From NCBI GenBank assembly GCA_002068205.1, contig MVZB01000017.1:1-23948 (forward strand): 23,948 bases of DNA, read 5' to 3'. This DNA comes from a candidate division BRC1 bacterium ADurb.BinA292. Its GTDB lineage: Bacteria; Sumerlaeota; Sumerlaeia; MVZB01. Shown here piece by piece: positions 1-7,897 of the stretch (the stretch's first letter is position 1; each line of letters begins with the position of its first letter). Made by a program: the position numbers and the translations under genes. Under the pieces are notes generated by a model. The model ran no database searches. It saw only the letters and a list, made by a program, of their open reading frames with translations, and had not been told where the DNA came from.

Positions 1-2
1 AG

Positions 3-1292
3 GGGCGGGTCCATGGCGTGCGGCTGATCGATCAGGGGGTCGATCGGCGCGGCCGGCCCGAGCCGGGCTACCTGTCGGGCATGGATATTGTCTCGCGGCT
101 GACGGTCGTCGGCGACGGGCCGGTCGGCGCGGTCGGCCAGCAACTCGACCGCGAACTGGGCCTGCCGCCGGACCATGAGCGGAACGACTGGGCCGTCGGG
201 ATGAAAATGGTGGTCGACCTGCCGGAGTCCTGCGCGCTCGAACCGGGGACGGTGATCCACACGCTCGGCTATCCGGAACCCGAATTGTTCGGGTTCCTCT
301 ATGTTATGCCGGACCGGGTCGCGTCGCTGGGGATCTTTGTCCCCTCGTGGTTCGACAGTCCGGTGCGGACATCCTACCGCTACCTGCAGCACTGGATGCG
401 CCACCCGTACCTTTGGCGGCATCTGGAGGGGGGCCGGCTGCGCTCGTGGGGGGCGAAAAGCTTGCAGGAATCGGGCCGGCGCGGCGAGCCGTGGCTCGCG
501 GGCGACGGCTTCGCCCGGATCGGCGAGGGCTCCGGGTCGACCAACGTGCTCACCGGCTCGGGCGTCGATGAGGCATGGGCCACCGGCTGCCAACTGGCCG
601 AGGCCGTCGCCGAGCTGTGGCGGGCGGGCAAGGAGTGCACGCGCGCCAATCTGGAAGCGGCGTATGTCGCGCGCCGGCGGCGAAGCTGGGTCGACGAAGA
701 ATCGCGCATCGCCGAACGCGCGCGCGACGGCTTCCAGCGCGGATTCATTCCCGGCTTGCTCGGCATGGCGCTGACCGGGCTGACCCGCGGCCGGCTGGCC
801 TGGCCCGGGCGGTCCGTGCCGCCGCACGAGGGGATTGCCGCGCTGGAGGAATTCCACGCCGGCCGCATCCCGCCCGACCGGATCGCCCGCATCCGCCGCG
901 AGTGCCGCGCGTCGGGCCGGCCGCTGCACGACGCCTTGATGGACGCCGCCGGCTGGCCGCCGGTGGAATATGACGGGCGGCTCCTCGTCTCGCACCAGGA
1001 CGCGCTGCTGCTCGGCGGCAAGGTGCAGGCGCCGGCCGGCTATGCGGATCACGTCGTGTTTCCTTTTCCGGAACTGTGCGCGGAGTGCGGCGCACCGGTC
1101 TGCGTGGAAATCTGCTCGGGCCAGGCGATCACGCCCAACCCCGGCGGCGGGGCGCCGCTGTTTGACCGCGAGAAATGCGTCCACTGCGGCGCCTGCCTGT
1201 GGAACTGTTCGCAATCCTTCCCCGAGGATCCGCACCGCGGTTTGCTGGTCTTTCGCGCCGGCGCCGGCGGCCTGCACAGCGCGGAAAATTAA
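3..1292 (+). CDS. Electron-transfer-flavoprotein:quinone oxidoreductase (ETF-QO/FixC family), 5'-truncated by window edge
   Basis: This enzyme takes electrons from reduced ETF through FAD and an Fe-S centre and passes them to membrane quinone. The frame is open to the left edge, so the N-terminal FAD-binding fold lies outside; a GTG at 18 is internal. Visible are the middle ubiquinone/FAD region (GFLYVMPDR, WFDSPVRTSYRYLQHWMRHPYL) and a second FAD contact segment (GDGFARIGEGSGSTNVLTGSG). The C-terminus is a ferredoxin-like domain. Counting from the GTG, cysteines lie at about 354, 357, 362 and 366 (CX2CX4CX3C) and at 387, 390, 393 and 397 (CX2CX2CX3C). Classical ETF-QO uses about four cysteines for one [4Fe-4S] cluster, so eight is unusual. 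etfB and etfA follow on the same strand, which supports the call. Sure of family; quinone type and number of clusters are inference. Confidence 0.9.
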   Translation, partial: GRVHGVRLIDQGVDRRGRPEPGYLSGMDIVSRLTVVGDGPVGAVGQQLDRELGLPPDHERNDWAVGMKMVVDLPESCALEPGTVIHTLGYPEPELFGFLYVMPDRVASLGIFVPSWFDSPVRTSYRYLQHWMRHPYLWRHLEGGRLRSWGAKSLQESGRRGEPWLAGDGFARIGEGSGSTNVLTGSGVDEAWATGCQLAEAVAELWRAGKECTRANLEAAYVARRRRSWVDEESRIAERARDGFQRGFIPGLLGMALTGLTRGRLAWPGRSVPPHEGIAALEEFHAGRIPPDRIARIRRECRASGRPLHDALMDAAGWPPVEYDGRLLVSHQDALLLGGKVQAPAGYADHVVFPFPELCAECGAPVCVEICSGQAITPNPGGGAPLFDREKCVHCGACLWNCSQSFPEDPHRGLLVFRAGAGGLHSAEN

Positions 1293-1297
1293 GCAGG

Positions 1298-1467
1298 GAT
1301 CACGAAAGATACGAAAAGCGCGAAAGAAAACGGGAAAATTCCATTTTTAATACTCAAAGGCAATGTGCCGTTGCGCCGTTGCAGGGCGCTGACCCGAGTC
1401 CATTATGACGCATCGCCGCATCGTTCAATGAATGCAGATTTCGAGTTTTTTCGTGTTTTTAATGATC
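1298..1467. repeat. Imperfect inverted A/T-rich arms (CGAAA/TTTCG type) between ETF-QO and etfB
   Basis: In a G+C-rich genome, this 200-base gap carries an A/T-rich arm at about 1298-1326 (GATCACGAAAGATACGAAAA, then GCGCGAAAG). A similar arm lies in opposite orientation at about 1439-1467, ending TTTTTAATGATC. The arms align imperfectly with small gaps. This looks like a dispersed intergenic repeat rather than coding DNA. It could also hold a promoter for etfBA, but I see no convincing -35/-10 pair. Confidence 0.45.
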
Positions 1468-1492
1468 CAGATTCTTAACAGGAGACTTATTC

Positions 1493-2299
1493 GTGAGTGG
1501 ATACCATGTCGTCGTCTGCGGGAGCGTTGTTCCCGATCCGTTGCACCCCCTGGAGCCGGTGACGGGACCCAACGGCCCGGAATTGAAAAACGAAATGATC
1601 CTGCCGGCGGTGTTCGACCCGTGGGCCGCGCACGCGCTTTATGAGGCGGCGCACCTGGTCCAGTCGGTTCCCGGCAGCCGCCTGTGGCTGGTCAGCATCG
1701 GCCCCCGGGCAAAACTGCAGCAGGTGATGATGACGATCGGCCAGAAGGTCGTGCTGCAACTGGTGGCACTGGACGGTCCGGCCGGAGGTTTCGTGGACGC
1801 GGCGGCAACGGCCGAAGCGCTCGCCGACGCCATCGCGGCCATCGACGGGCTGGATCGCGCCCGGCTGGTCTTGTGCGGCGGCTGGGCGTCGGCGAGCCGC
1901 GGCGCCGGCGCCGTGCTGCAGATGGTGGGCGAACACCTCGGGATCGTCGACCAGTTTCAGGGCGTCGATGAGCTCGCGGTCCAGCCCGACGGCGCGCTGC
2001 GCGTTGTCGAACGCGCCGACGGCGGACTGAATCAGGTTTCGCTCTGCGCCGGCCCGCCCGTCCTGCTCGGCTGGGCCACGGGCAATCGCCCCGAACCGCC
2101 GAACAACCCGCAGATCGGGATGCAAAACATGCGCGGCGTCATGCCCGCCCTGCAGAAGGCCCGGCCCGCGCAACTCGGCATGGACGGCCTGAGGTATTGC
2201 TGCGCGCAGGCGCCGCGCCGGCGCCGTGAAACGCGCATCGTGAAAGACATGCCGGTCGACGAAATTGCTCGCGAAATTGTTGCCTGGATTCGTGGTTGA
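1493..2299 (+). CDS. etfB: Electron transfer flavoprotein beta subunit
   Basis: Small subunit of the soluble ETF heterodimer, which accepts electrons from acyl-CoA or other flavin dehydrogenases; in the family this subunit binds AMP, or FAD in bifurcating types. The protein is 268 aa, a normal length. It shows the ETF-beta pattern: N-terminal beta strand VVVCGSVVPDP, a central segment DPWAAHALYEAAHL, a nucleotide-binding loop LVLCGGWASASRGAGAVLQMVGEHLG, and a VV(E)RADGGLNQVSL strand like the family's recognition-loop region. It starts at GTG 1493 with an AGGAG ribosome binding site eight bases upstream. It sits between the ETF-QO gene and etfA (61 bases before etfA), so the three probably act together. 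The sequence is fairly divergent, so whether this ETF is classical or specialised is open. Confidence 0.88.
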   Translation: MSGYHVVVCGSVVPDPLHPLEPVTGPNGPELKNEMILPAVFDPWAAHALYEAAHLVQSVPGSRLWLVSIGPRAKLQQVMMTIGQKVVLQLVALDGPAGGFVDAAATAEALADAIAAIDGLDRARLVLCGGWASASRGAGAVLQMVGEHLGIVDQFQGVDELAVQPDGALRVVERADGGLNQVSLCAGPPVLLGWATGNRPEPPNNPQIGMQNMRGVMPALQKARPAQLGMDGLRYCCAQAPRRRRETRIVKDMPVDEIAREIVAWIRG

Positions 2300-2360
2300 G
2301 TCGGGCGGAGCCATCCGCCTCGAACCTGGATGAAATTGTATTGGAAAAAGGGTATAAGTA

Positions 2361-3389
2361 ATGGAAAACGTTTTGTTTCTGGCCTGCATCGAGCCCGATG
2401 GGTCGCTGGGAAAGACGGCGCGTGAAACGCTGGCGATTGCGCGCCAGGCCGCCGCGGAGCTCGGCGCGGAGTTTTGCGCCGGGCTCATCGGCGAGCACTG
2501 CGAGCCGGGCAGCCGGACCGCCGCCGCCGCCGGTTGCGCCGCACTGTATCTCGTCGAGGGGAGCGCGTTCGGCATTTCGCGCTACGCAACCGACAGCGCC
2601 GCGGCCGAGGCGATCGCCCGCGCCGCGCGGCCGACGCTCGTCTTCGCGCCCGCCGTCAGCCGCGTCAGCCGGTTCATCGCCGGTCTGGCCCAGCGTCTGA
2701 ACGGCCGCGTCGATACACAGATCACCGGTCTCGCAGTCCACGACGGCCAACTTGTCGTCGATCGCTGGTTCTATCGCCAGCGGATCGAGGCGACGCTGAC
2801 ACGGACGACGCGTCCCTGGCTGCTGACGGTCGCGCCGGGCACGATGCCGGCATTTGACGGCGACGCGGCGCCCACGCGCGTCGAACGGATCGCGGTCGAC
2901 CTGCCCGAGTCGCTCCAGCGGACCCGCGTCGAGGGCGTCCAGGCGCCGCCCGGCGCCGGCCAGACCGTCCGCCCCGATGCCGAGTTGCTGTTCGTCGCCG
3001 GCGCCGGCTGGACGAAGCCCCAGCGCGACGGCCAGTCGCACGTGGAGCAAGCGGCGCAACTGATTCTCGGCTTTCTCGACCGGACGCAGGCGTCGCTCGG
3101 CGGCAGCAAGTCGCTCGTCGACGTCGGCGGCGAGGGACAACCGGTCCTCCCGTTCCTGACGCACCTGAACCAGGTCGGCCAGACCGGCGCGACCCCCCGC
3201 CACCCGAAAGGCTTGGCCACCTGCTGCCACGGCGAGGAGCCGCACGTCGTCGGCTGGCGTTTCATCAACGAGCGCCGGGCGATCAACCTGGACCCGAACT
3301 GCGGGTGGGCGCGCGGCAAGGCCGATGTGCTGTATGTCGCCGATGCCTTCGCCGTGATGCGGAAGGTGAACGAACTGCTGGGCGGCTGA
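2361..3389 (+). CDS. etfA: Electron transfer flavoprotein alpha subunit
   Basis: Large ETF subunit of 342 aa that carries the redox-active FAD in its C-terminal domain. The N-terminal domain has the expected start MENVLFLACIEPDGSL and the segment RPTLVFAPAVSRVSRFIAGLAQ. In the C-terminal FAD domain the family landmarks are present but altered: GGSKSLVDVGG (usually a G.SRA.VD-type stretch), HLNQVGQTG (conserved VGQTG), CCHGEEPHVVGW in place of the usual GISGA.QH, and INLDPNCGWARGKADVLYVAD in place of INKDP.APIF..AD. FAD binding is therefore likely but with changed contacts near the isoalloxazine ring, which could shift flavin potential. It lies directly downstream of etfB and ends before a palindromic repeat. 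Family is clear; the functional subclass is not. Confidence 0.88.
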   Translation: MENVLFLACIEPDGSLGKTARETLAIARQAAAELGAEFCAGLIGEHCEPGSRTAAAAGCAALYLVEGSAFGISRYATDSAAAEAIARAARPTLVFAPAVSRVSRFIAGLAQRLNGRVDTQITGLAVHDGQLVVDRWFYRQRIEATLTRTTRPWLLTVAPGTMPAFDGDAAPTRVERIAVDLPESLQRTRVEGVQAPPGAGQTVRPDAELLFVAGAGWTKPQRDGQSHVEQAAQLILGFLDRTQASLGGSKSLVDVGGEGQPVLPFLTHLNQVGQTGATPRHPKGLATCCHGEEPHVVGWRFINERRAINLDPNCGWARGKADVLYVADAFAVMRKVNELLGG

Positions 3390-3443
3390 ACGCGCGCGCC
3401 GCCTCCGCCCCGCGACGGCCGGTTCGTTAACGATTGCCTCATG

Positions 3444-3478
3444 GAAATCCGTCGGATCGGTCGGATCCGACGGATTTC
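3444..3478. repeat. Perfect 15-bp inverted repeat, copy 1 of a dispersed GGATCC-type palindromic repeat
   Basis: GAAATCCGTCGGATC at 3444-3458 is the exact reverse complement of 3464-3478, separated by GGTCG. A close relative lies at 7820-7857. There is no T-run after the stem, so it is not a standard intrinsic terminator, although it follows etfA by about 55 bases and could end or stabilise that transcript. It resembles a REP-like dispersed intergenic element. Confidence 0.85.
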
Positions 3479-3530
3479 GTGTTGAATACGGAGCTTGTCC
3501 CTCGCCCTCCCTAAAGACCTTTTCCAAATT

Positions 3531-3573
3531 CGGCTCTCGGCTCTCGTCCCTCGTCCCTCGTCCTCGGCCCTCG
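3531..3573. repeat. Low-complexity CTCG/CCCTCGTC tract
   Basis: A run of near-repeats of CTCGG and CCTCGTC lies between the palindrome at 3444 and the ABC ATPase gene. A similar CCCTCGTCCTC tract stands next to the other palindrome copy (about 7780-7818). This suggests the tract and palindrome travel together as one composite intergenic element. Confidence 0.6.
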
Positions 3574-3654
3574 AAACATGAACCCCCCGGTTCATAAAAA
3601 CCTTCCTTTCCAACGGCGCGGGCATCTGCTGGAATGGCGCGCGGGAGGTGCGCG

Positions 3655-4728
3655 GTGCAGCCGGTTCGCGTCGAAAACCTCGTCAAGCAGTATGGCGCGC
3701 TGCGGGCGCTGGACGGCGTCTCGCTTGCGGTCGAGGCGGGGGAGCTGTTCTTCCTGCTGGGGCCGTCGGGCTGCGGCAAGACGACGCTGCTGCGCGCGAT
3801 CGCCGGCTTCGTCCCGCCCGACGCGGGGCGGATCGAGATCGGCGGGCGCGACGCCACGCGCATGCCCCCCCAGGCGCGCAACACGGGCATGGTCTTCCAG
3901 TCCTACGCGCTGTGGCCGCATCTGACCGTGCGCGAGAACGTGGCGTTCGGGCTCCGGTTGCAAGCGTTGCCGCGCGCCGAACGCGACGCGCGCGTCGACG
4001 AGGCCCTGGCGATCGTGCGCATCGCCGACCAGGCCGAAAAGAAACCGAACCAGCTTTCGGGCGGCCAGCAGCAGCGCGTGGCGCTGGCCCGTGCGCTGGT
4101 GATCCGGCCGGCCTGCCTGCTGCTTGATGAACCGCTGTCGAACCTGGATGCGAAGCTGCGCGCCGAGATGCGCGGCGAGATCCGCCGCATCTGCAAGGCG
4201 AGCGGGCTGACGGCGATTTACGTCACGCACGACCAGAAGGAGGCGCTGGCGATCGCCGACCGCATCGCGGTGATGCGCGCGGGACAGATCGAACAGCTCG
4301 GCCCCCCGCGCCGGCTGTATCACCATCCGGTCAACCGGTTCGTGGCGGATTTTCTGGGTCACACCAACTTTCTGCGCGGGCGGTTGACGGGCGCGGCAGC
4401 CGGTGATCGCGTGGTCGTCGCGACGCCGGTCGGGCCGCTGCACGCCCGCGCCGACGGCGCGCCGCCCGCGGGCGAGGTGCTGCTCGGCATCCGCCCCGAG
4501 GCGCTGAGCCGCCGCCACGCGGCCGAGGTCAATGTCTTCGAGGCGCGGGTGACTGCTGTGTCCTACCTCGGCGAGGTGACGCAGTATGACCTGGCGACCG
4601 AGGGCGGCGAGCCGCGGGCGCTGGCGGCGCTCGAACTCAATGCGGGGGAAGAAGTCCTCGCGGAAGGCGCCCGCGTCCGCTGGCACGTCGCGCCGGAGCA
4701 TGTCATGCTCCTGCCGGCTGAAGATTGA
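3655..4728 (+). CDS. ABC transporter ATP-binding protein (PotA/FbpC/UgpC-like importer ATPase)
   Basis: Cytoplasmic ATPase that powers import through an inner-membrane ABC permease. The protein is 357 aa with all motifs intact: Walker A GPSGCGKTT at residues 36-44, Q-loop VFQSYALWPHLT, signature LSGGQQQRVALARAL, Walker B LLLDEPLSNLD and switch histidine in YVTHDQKEAL. A C-terminal TOBE-like domain follows (GIRPEAL, VTAVSYLGEVTQYDL), typical of the iron, polyamine and carbohydrate importer class. I chose GTG 3655 because GGGAGG lies six bases upstream and the protein then begins MQPVRVENLVKQYG as in the family; an in-frame ATG at 3634 lacks a good ribosome binding site. The partner binding protein lies 66 bases downstream, but no permease gene is present in the window. 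Confidence 0.93.
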   Translation: MQPVRVENLVKQYGALRALDGVSLAVEAGELFFLLGPSGCGKTTLLRAIAGFVPPDAGRIEIGGRDATRMPPQARNTGMVFQSYALWPHLTVRENVAFGLRLQALPRAERDARVDEALAIVRIADQAEKKPNQLSGGQQQRVALARALVIRPACLLLDEPLSNLDAKLRAEMRGEIRRICKASGLTAIYVTHDQKEALAIADRIAVMRAGQIEQLGPPRRLYHHPVNRFVADFLGHTNFLRGRLTGAAAGDRVVVATPVGPLHARADGAPPAGEVLLGIRPEALSRRHAAEVNVFEARVTAVSYLGEVTQYDLATEGGEPRALAALELNAGEEVLAEGARVRWHVAPEHVMLLPAED

Positions 4729-4754
4729 CGCCGCGCCGCCGCGGCGGAACAATC

Positions 4755-4777
4755 GGGGGAATCGCCGGCATTCCCCC
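4755..4777 (+). promoter_or_regulatory. Intercistronic RNA hairpin between ATPase and binding-protein genes
   Basis: GGGGGAAT at 4755-4762 pairs perfectly with ATTCCCCC at 4770-4777 around a 7-base loop. No U-run follows, so it is not a clear terminator. Such hairpins between importer genes often stabilise or partly uncouple transcripts so that the binding protein is made in excess; that role here is inference. Confidence 0.5.
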
Positions 4778-4794
4778 CGCGGAAAGGGGTCCCC

Positions 4795-6255
4795 ATGCCG
4801 ATTTCCAAGCCTGTGACAGACGCGCGGCGCCGACGCGCCGGAGCCGCCTTTCGCGCCGGCCGCTGGATCGCCCTGGCGGCGCTCCTGCCGGCCCTGATCC
4901 TCCTGGGCTGCGGCCCCCGAACCGAGCCGGGAACATCGACCGCGGCGGCGCCCACGGGCGGCACGGCTACGCCCCGGCCGACGGCAGAAGCGACCCGCCT
5001 GGTGATCGTCTCGCCGCACAACGAGTTCATCCGCCAGGAGTTTGAACGCGGCTTCCAGCGCTGGTACGCCGAGCGCCGCACCGACGCGCCGGCCGTCGAA
5101 TTCGAATGGCAGGATCGCGGCGGGACGTATCAGATGGTCGAGGCCATCGCCGGCGCCTACCAGGCCCTCGACGACAAGGACGACGGGATGGGCGTCGACC
5201 TGGTCTGGGGGGGCGGCATTGAGGCGATGGAGCAGCTCAAGGCCGCCGGCGCGACGACCGCCGCCGCGCTCCCCCAGCCGGTGCTCGACAGCCTGCCGGC
5301 CGAGATCGCCGGCGTGCGGCTGTATGATCCCGACGGCCATTGGTACGGCGCCGTCCTCTCCAGCTTCGGGATCATCTACAACAAGGAGGTGCTGCGGACG
5401 CTGGGCGTCGCGGCGCCGGCGACGTGGTCGGATCTGAGCAACCCGGCGCTGTTCGGCCACATCGTGCTGGCCGATCCCTCCAAGTCGGGCAGCGCGCGGG
5501 TGGCGTTCGAAGTCATTCTGCAGAAACACGGCTGGGCGGATGGCTGGGCCCTGCTGATGGAAATTGCCGGGAACACGCGCGAATTCACCGACAGCGCCTC
5601 CAATGTGCCGAGCGAAGTGGCGCAGGGCAGCGCCGCCGCCGGCATGTCGATCGATTTCTATGCCTTCAGCCAGATCGAATCGACCGGCGCGGAGGTGCTG
5701 GGCTATGTCAGCCCGGTCAACGCCACGGCGCTGACGCCCGACCCGATCTGCATGCTGCGCGGCGGACCCAACCCGGCCGCCGCGGAGGCATTCATGGAGT
5801 TTGTCCTGACCAAGCCGGGCCAGTCGCTCTGGCTGCTCAAGCCCGGCGCGCCGGGCGGGCCTGCCGAGCACGGGCTCTGGCGGATGCCGATTCTGCCGGC
5901 GGCGTATGAGCATCCCGCCGACCAGCGGCTGATCGACTTCAATCCGTATGCCTCGGAGACGACGTTCAACCTCGACATGGATCTCTCCACGCGCCGCTCG
6001 CCGCTGCTCGGTCCGCTGTTCATGGCGGCGTTCCTGCGCAACAGCGAGCTGCTGCGCCAGGCCTGGCGCAAGGTGATGACGCTGCCGGCCGACGCGCCGC
6101 TGCGGCGGCAATTCAACGCCGTCCCTTTTTCGGAGGAAGAGGCGCTGGACCTGGCGCGGCGCTACCAGGCGAGCCCGCGCGAAGCGAGCCAGCTTGAAAT
6201 CGACTGGCAGCGGCGCTTCCGCGCGCGCTACGAGCAAGTGCTGAACGCGGAATAG
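4795..6255 (+). CDS. Extracellular solute-binding lipoprotein of an ABC importer (FbpA/iron(III)-type fold)
   Basis: Captures a substrate outside the inner membrane and delivers it to an ABC permease. The protein is 486 aa. It has a basic N-region, a hydrophobic stretch (residues 24-37) and a lipobox ILLGC with lipidated Cys39, followed by a Ala/Thr/Gly/Pro-rich linker to about residue 65. The mature part has the SBP_bac_6/FbpA-like layout: LVIVSPHNEFIRQEFERGF near the start, VDLVWGGG, the hinge region GAVLSSFGIIYNKEVLRTLG, WSDLSNPALFGHIVLADPSKSGSA, and AFMEFVLTKPGQSLW. The C-terminus is about 100 residues longer than in ordinary FbpA proteins. A GGAAAGG ribosome binding site lies upstream of the ATG. 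Its ATPase partner is just upstream. Substrate unknown; ferric iron is only the family's commonest ligand. Confidence 0.85.
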   Translation: MPISKPVTDARRRRAGAAFRAGRWIALAALLPALILLGCGPRTEPGTSTAAAPTGGTATPRPTAEATRLVIVSPHNEFIRQEFERGFQRWYAERRTDAPAVEFEWQDRGGTYQMVEAIAGAYQALDDKDDGMGVDLVWGGGIEAMEQLKAAGATTAAALPQPVLDSLPAEIAGVRLYDPDGHWYGAVLSSFGIIYNKEVLRTLGVAAPATWSDLSNPALFGHIVLADPSKSGSARVAFEVILQKHGWADGWALLMEIAGNTREFTDSASNVPSEVAQGSAAAGMSIDFYAFSQIESTGAEVLGYVSPVNATALTPDPICMLRGGPNPAAAEAFMEFVLTKPGQSLWLLKPGAPGGPAEHGLWRMPILPAAYEHPADQRLIDFNPYASETTFNLDMDLSTRRSPLLGPLFMAAFLRNSELLRQAWRKVMTLPADAPLRRQFNAVPFSEEEALDLARRYQASPREASQLEIDWQRRFRARYEQVLNAE

Positions 6256-6599
6256 CGAAAGCCGCAGCCCTTTGCGTTTCCGCCGGCCTGGCCCGCGCCG
6301 GGTGAGCCCATGACCTGCGCGGCGCCGGCCTCCGTACCATTTTCGCATATCTCCATCTTACGGCCTGTTTCTCTCATTACCGGGGTGGGTAAGCTGATTG
6401 TCGTTCGCCGGTTTGGCTGGCTCGTCTTTTGTTTGCAGAGTCGGGCGGTGGCGGCTGATAATTGGAGCCTCTCTTGATCGGGCGGAGTCGAGCTCTTCCC
6501 GGCGACGCGCTCGCCGGCGGCGCGCCTTCTTCCTCCGATCCCTTTGGCGAGGATCCCGGCTGCCCCCGATCGGTATCAGTTGCAGGAGGCGGAGAGACC
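6256..6599. other. Intergenic region upstream of cfa
   Basis: 344 bases with no gene I can support. The cfa frame is open back to an ATG at 6462, but those 46 extra residues are low-complexity and have no family match. The sequence includes a locally less G+C-rich stretch (about 6340-6480) that is a reasonable place for the cfa promoter, but I cannot name a -35/-10 pair. Confidence 0.4.
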
Positions 6600-7754
6600 A
6601 TGCTGACAGGCGAATTGACGCAGGCCCCCGCGGGGCGCATCCCGCGCGGGCGCGCGCTCATCGATGCGATTCTGGAGCGGGCCGACGTCCGCATCGACGG
6701 CGGCCGGCCGTGGGACATCCAGGTTCACGACCCGCGATTCTTCAACCGCGTCCTGGCCGAGGGCTCCATCGGCCTGGGCGAATCCTACATGGACCGCTGG
6801 TGGGACTGCGCGGCGCTGGACGAATTGATCGCGCGGATCCTGCGGCTCGATCTCTCGCGCCGCGTGCAGCGCAACCTGCGCAACGCGGCGACGGTCCTCT
6901 GGGCCCGCGTCGCGAACCGCCAGACCAGGACGCGGTCGCGCGAGGTCGCCCGGCGCCATTACGACCTGGGCAATGATTTTTATGCCGCCATGCTCGACCC
7001 GTACATGCAGTACAGTTGCGGCTACTGGAAGGAGGCGGAAAACCTGGCGGCGGCGCAGGAGGCCAAGCTCGAGCTGATCGGCCGCAAGCTGGCGCTCAAG
7101 GCGGGCGAACGGCTGCTGGACATCGGCTGCGGCTGGGGCGGGCTGCTGCGCTTCGCCGCCGAGCGGTTCGGCGTGGAGGCCGTCGGCGTGACGATCTCGG
7201 AACGCCAGGCCGAGCTGGCGCGCGCACGCTGCGCCGGACTGCCCGTCGAGATCCGGCTGCAGGACTATCGCGACCTGCGTGAACCGTTCGACAAAATCGT
7301 TTCGGTGGGCATGTTCGAGCACGTCGGGCATCGCAACTACCGGTTGTTTTTCGAGGTCGCCCGCCGCTGCCTCAAGCGCGAAGGGCTGCTGCTGCTCCAT
7401 ACGATCGGTGGCAATCGCTCGGAAAGCTGCATCGATCCGTGGATCGACCGCTACATCTTCCCCAATGCGATGCTGCCCTCGGCACGGCAGATCGCGACGG
7501 CCGCCGAGGGGCTGTTCGTGATGGAGGACTGGCATAACTTCGGCCCGTATTACGACAGGACGCTGATGGCGTGGTTCGACAATTTCAATGATAATTGGCC
7601 GCGCTTCCGCGAGCAGTATGGCGACCGCTTCCACCGCATGTGGGAATTTTATCTGAAGAGCTGCGCCGGCGGCTTCCGCGCGCGCGTCAATCAGCTGTGG
7701 CAGATCGTCTACTCGCCCTGCGGCGTGGAGGGGGGCTATACGCCCGTCAGGTGA
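6600..7754 (+). CDS. cfa: Cyclopropane-fatty-acyl-phospholipid synthase
   Basis: Transfers a methylene group from S-adenosylmethionine to cis double bonds of membrane phospholipid acyl chains, making the membrane more stress-resistant. It acts at the inner membrane surface. The protein is 384 aa, the same size as E. coli Cfa. It carries the SAM motif LLDIGCGWGG, then VGVTISERQAELARARC, LQDYRDL, IVSVGMFEHVGHRNY, LLLHTIGGNRSES, YIFPNAMLPS, VMEDWHNFGPYYDRTLMAW, and the C-terminal KSCAGGFRARVNQLWQ with the conserved cysteine near the active site. Start chosen at ATG 6600 because AGGAGG lies ten bases upstream and the length fits the family. It converges on the phage-derived island that follows on the other strand. 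Likeness to proteobacterial Cfa is strong over the whole length. Confidence 0.96.
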   Translation: MLTGELTQAPAGRIPRGRALIDAILERADVRIDGGRPWDIQVHDPRFFNRVLAEGSIGLGESYMDRWWDCAALDELIARILRLDLSRRVQRNLRNAATVLWARVANRQTRTRSREVARRHYDLGNDFYAAMLDPYMQYSCGYWKEAENLAAAQEAKLELIGRKLALKAGERLLDIGCGWGGLLRFAAERFGVEAVGVTISERQAELARARCAGLPVEIRLQDYRDLREPFDKIVSVGMFEHVGHRNYRLFFEVARRCLKREGLLLLHTIGGNRSESCIDPWIDRYIFPNAMLPSARQIATAAEGLFVMEDWHNFGPYYDRTLMAWFDNFNDNWPRFREQYGDRFHRMWEFYLKSCAGGFRARVNQLWQIVYSPCGVEGGYTPVR

Positions 7755-7819
7755 GCCCTGCTGGCGAACAAACCCTGTTCGTCCCTCGTCCTCATCCTCG
7801 TGATCGCCTCGTGCTCGTC

Positions 7820-7857
7820 ATCCGTCGGATCGATCGGATCCGACGGATCCGACGGAT
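7820..7857. repeat. Copy 2 of the dispersed GGATCC-type palindromic repeat
   Basis: ATCCGTCGGATC at 7820-7831 pairs exactly with GATCCGACGGAT at 7837-7848 around GATCG. An extra half-unit GGATCCGACGGAT follows directly. The core is nearly the same as the repeat at 3444-3478. A CCCTCGTCCTC-rich tract precedes it. It sits between the convergent ends of cfa and the phage-derived island and may also act as a shared transcript end, though it lacks a T-run. Confidence 0.8.
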
Positions 7858-7897
7858 TTTGAATCCGCGGCCGGGCGTCGGCAGCGACCAGGTTCCC

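Noticed and set aside
3444..3478. Intrinsic terminator of etfA
   Set aside because: The stem is good but no T-run follows and a sibling copy occurs elsewhere, so a dispersed repeat is the better reading.
3444..3573. CRISPR array
   Set aside because: The repeats are a single palindrome and a low-complexity tract without regular spacers, and no cas gene is in the window.
3592..6348. Minus-strand 918-aa open frame opposite the ABC genes
   Set aside because: It is the mirror of two well-supported plus-strand genes; the protein is Arg/Gly/Ala-rich without motifs, a common artefact of high G+C.
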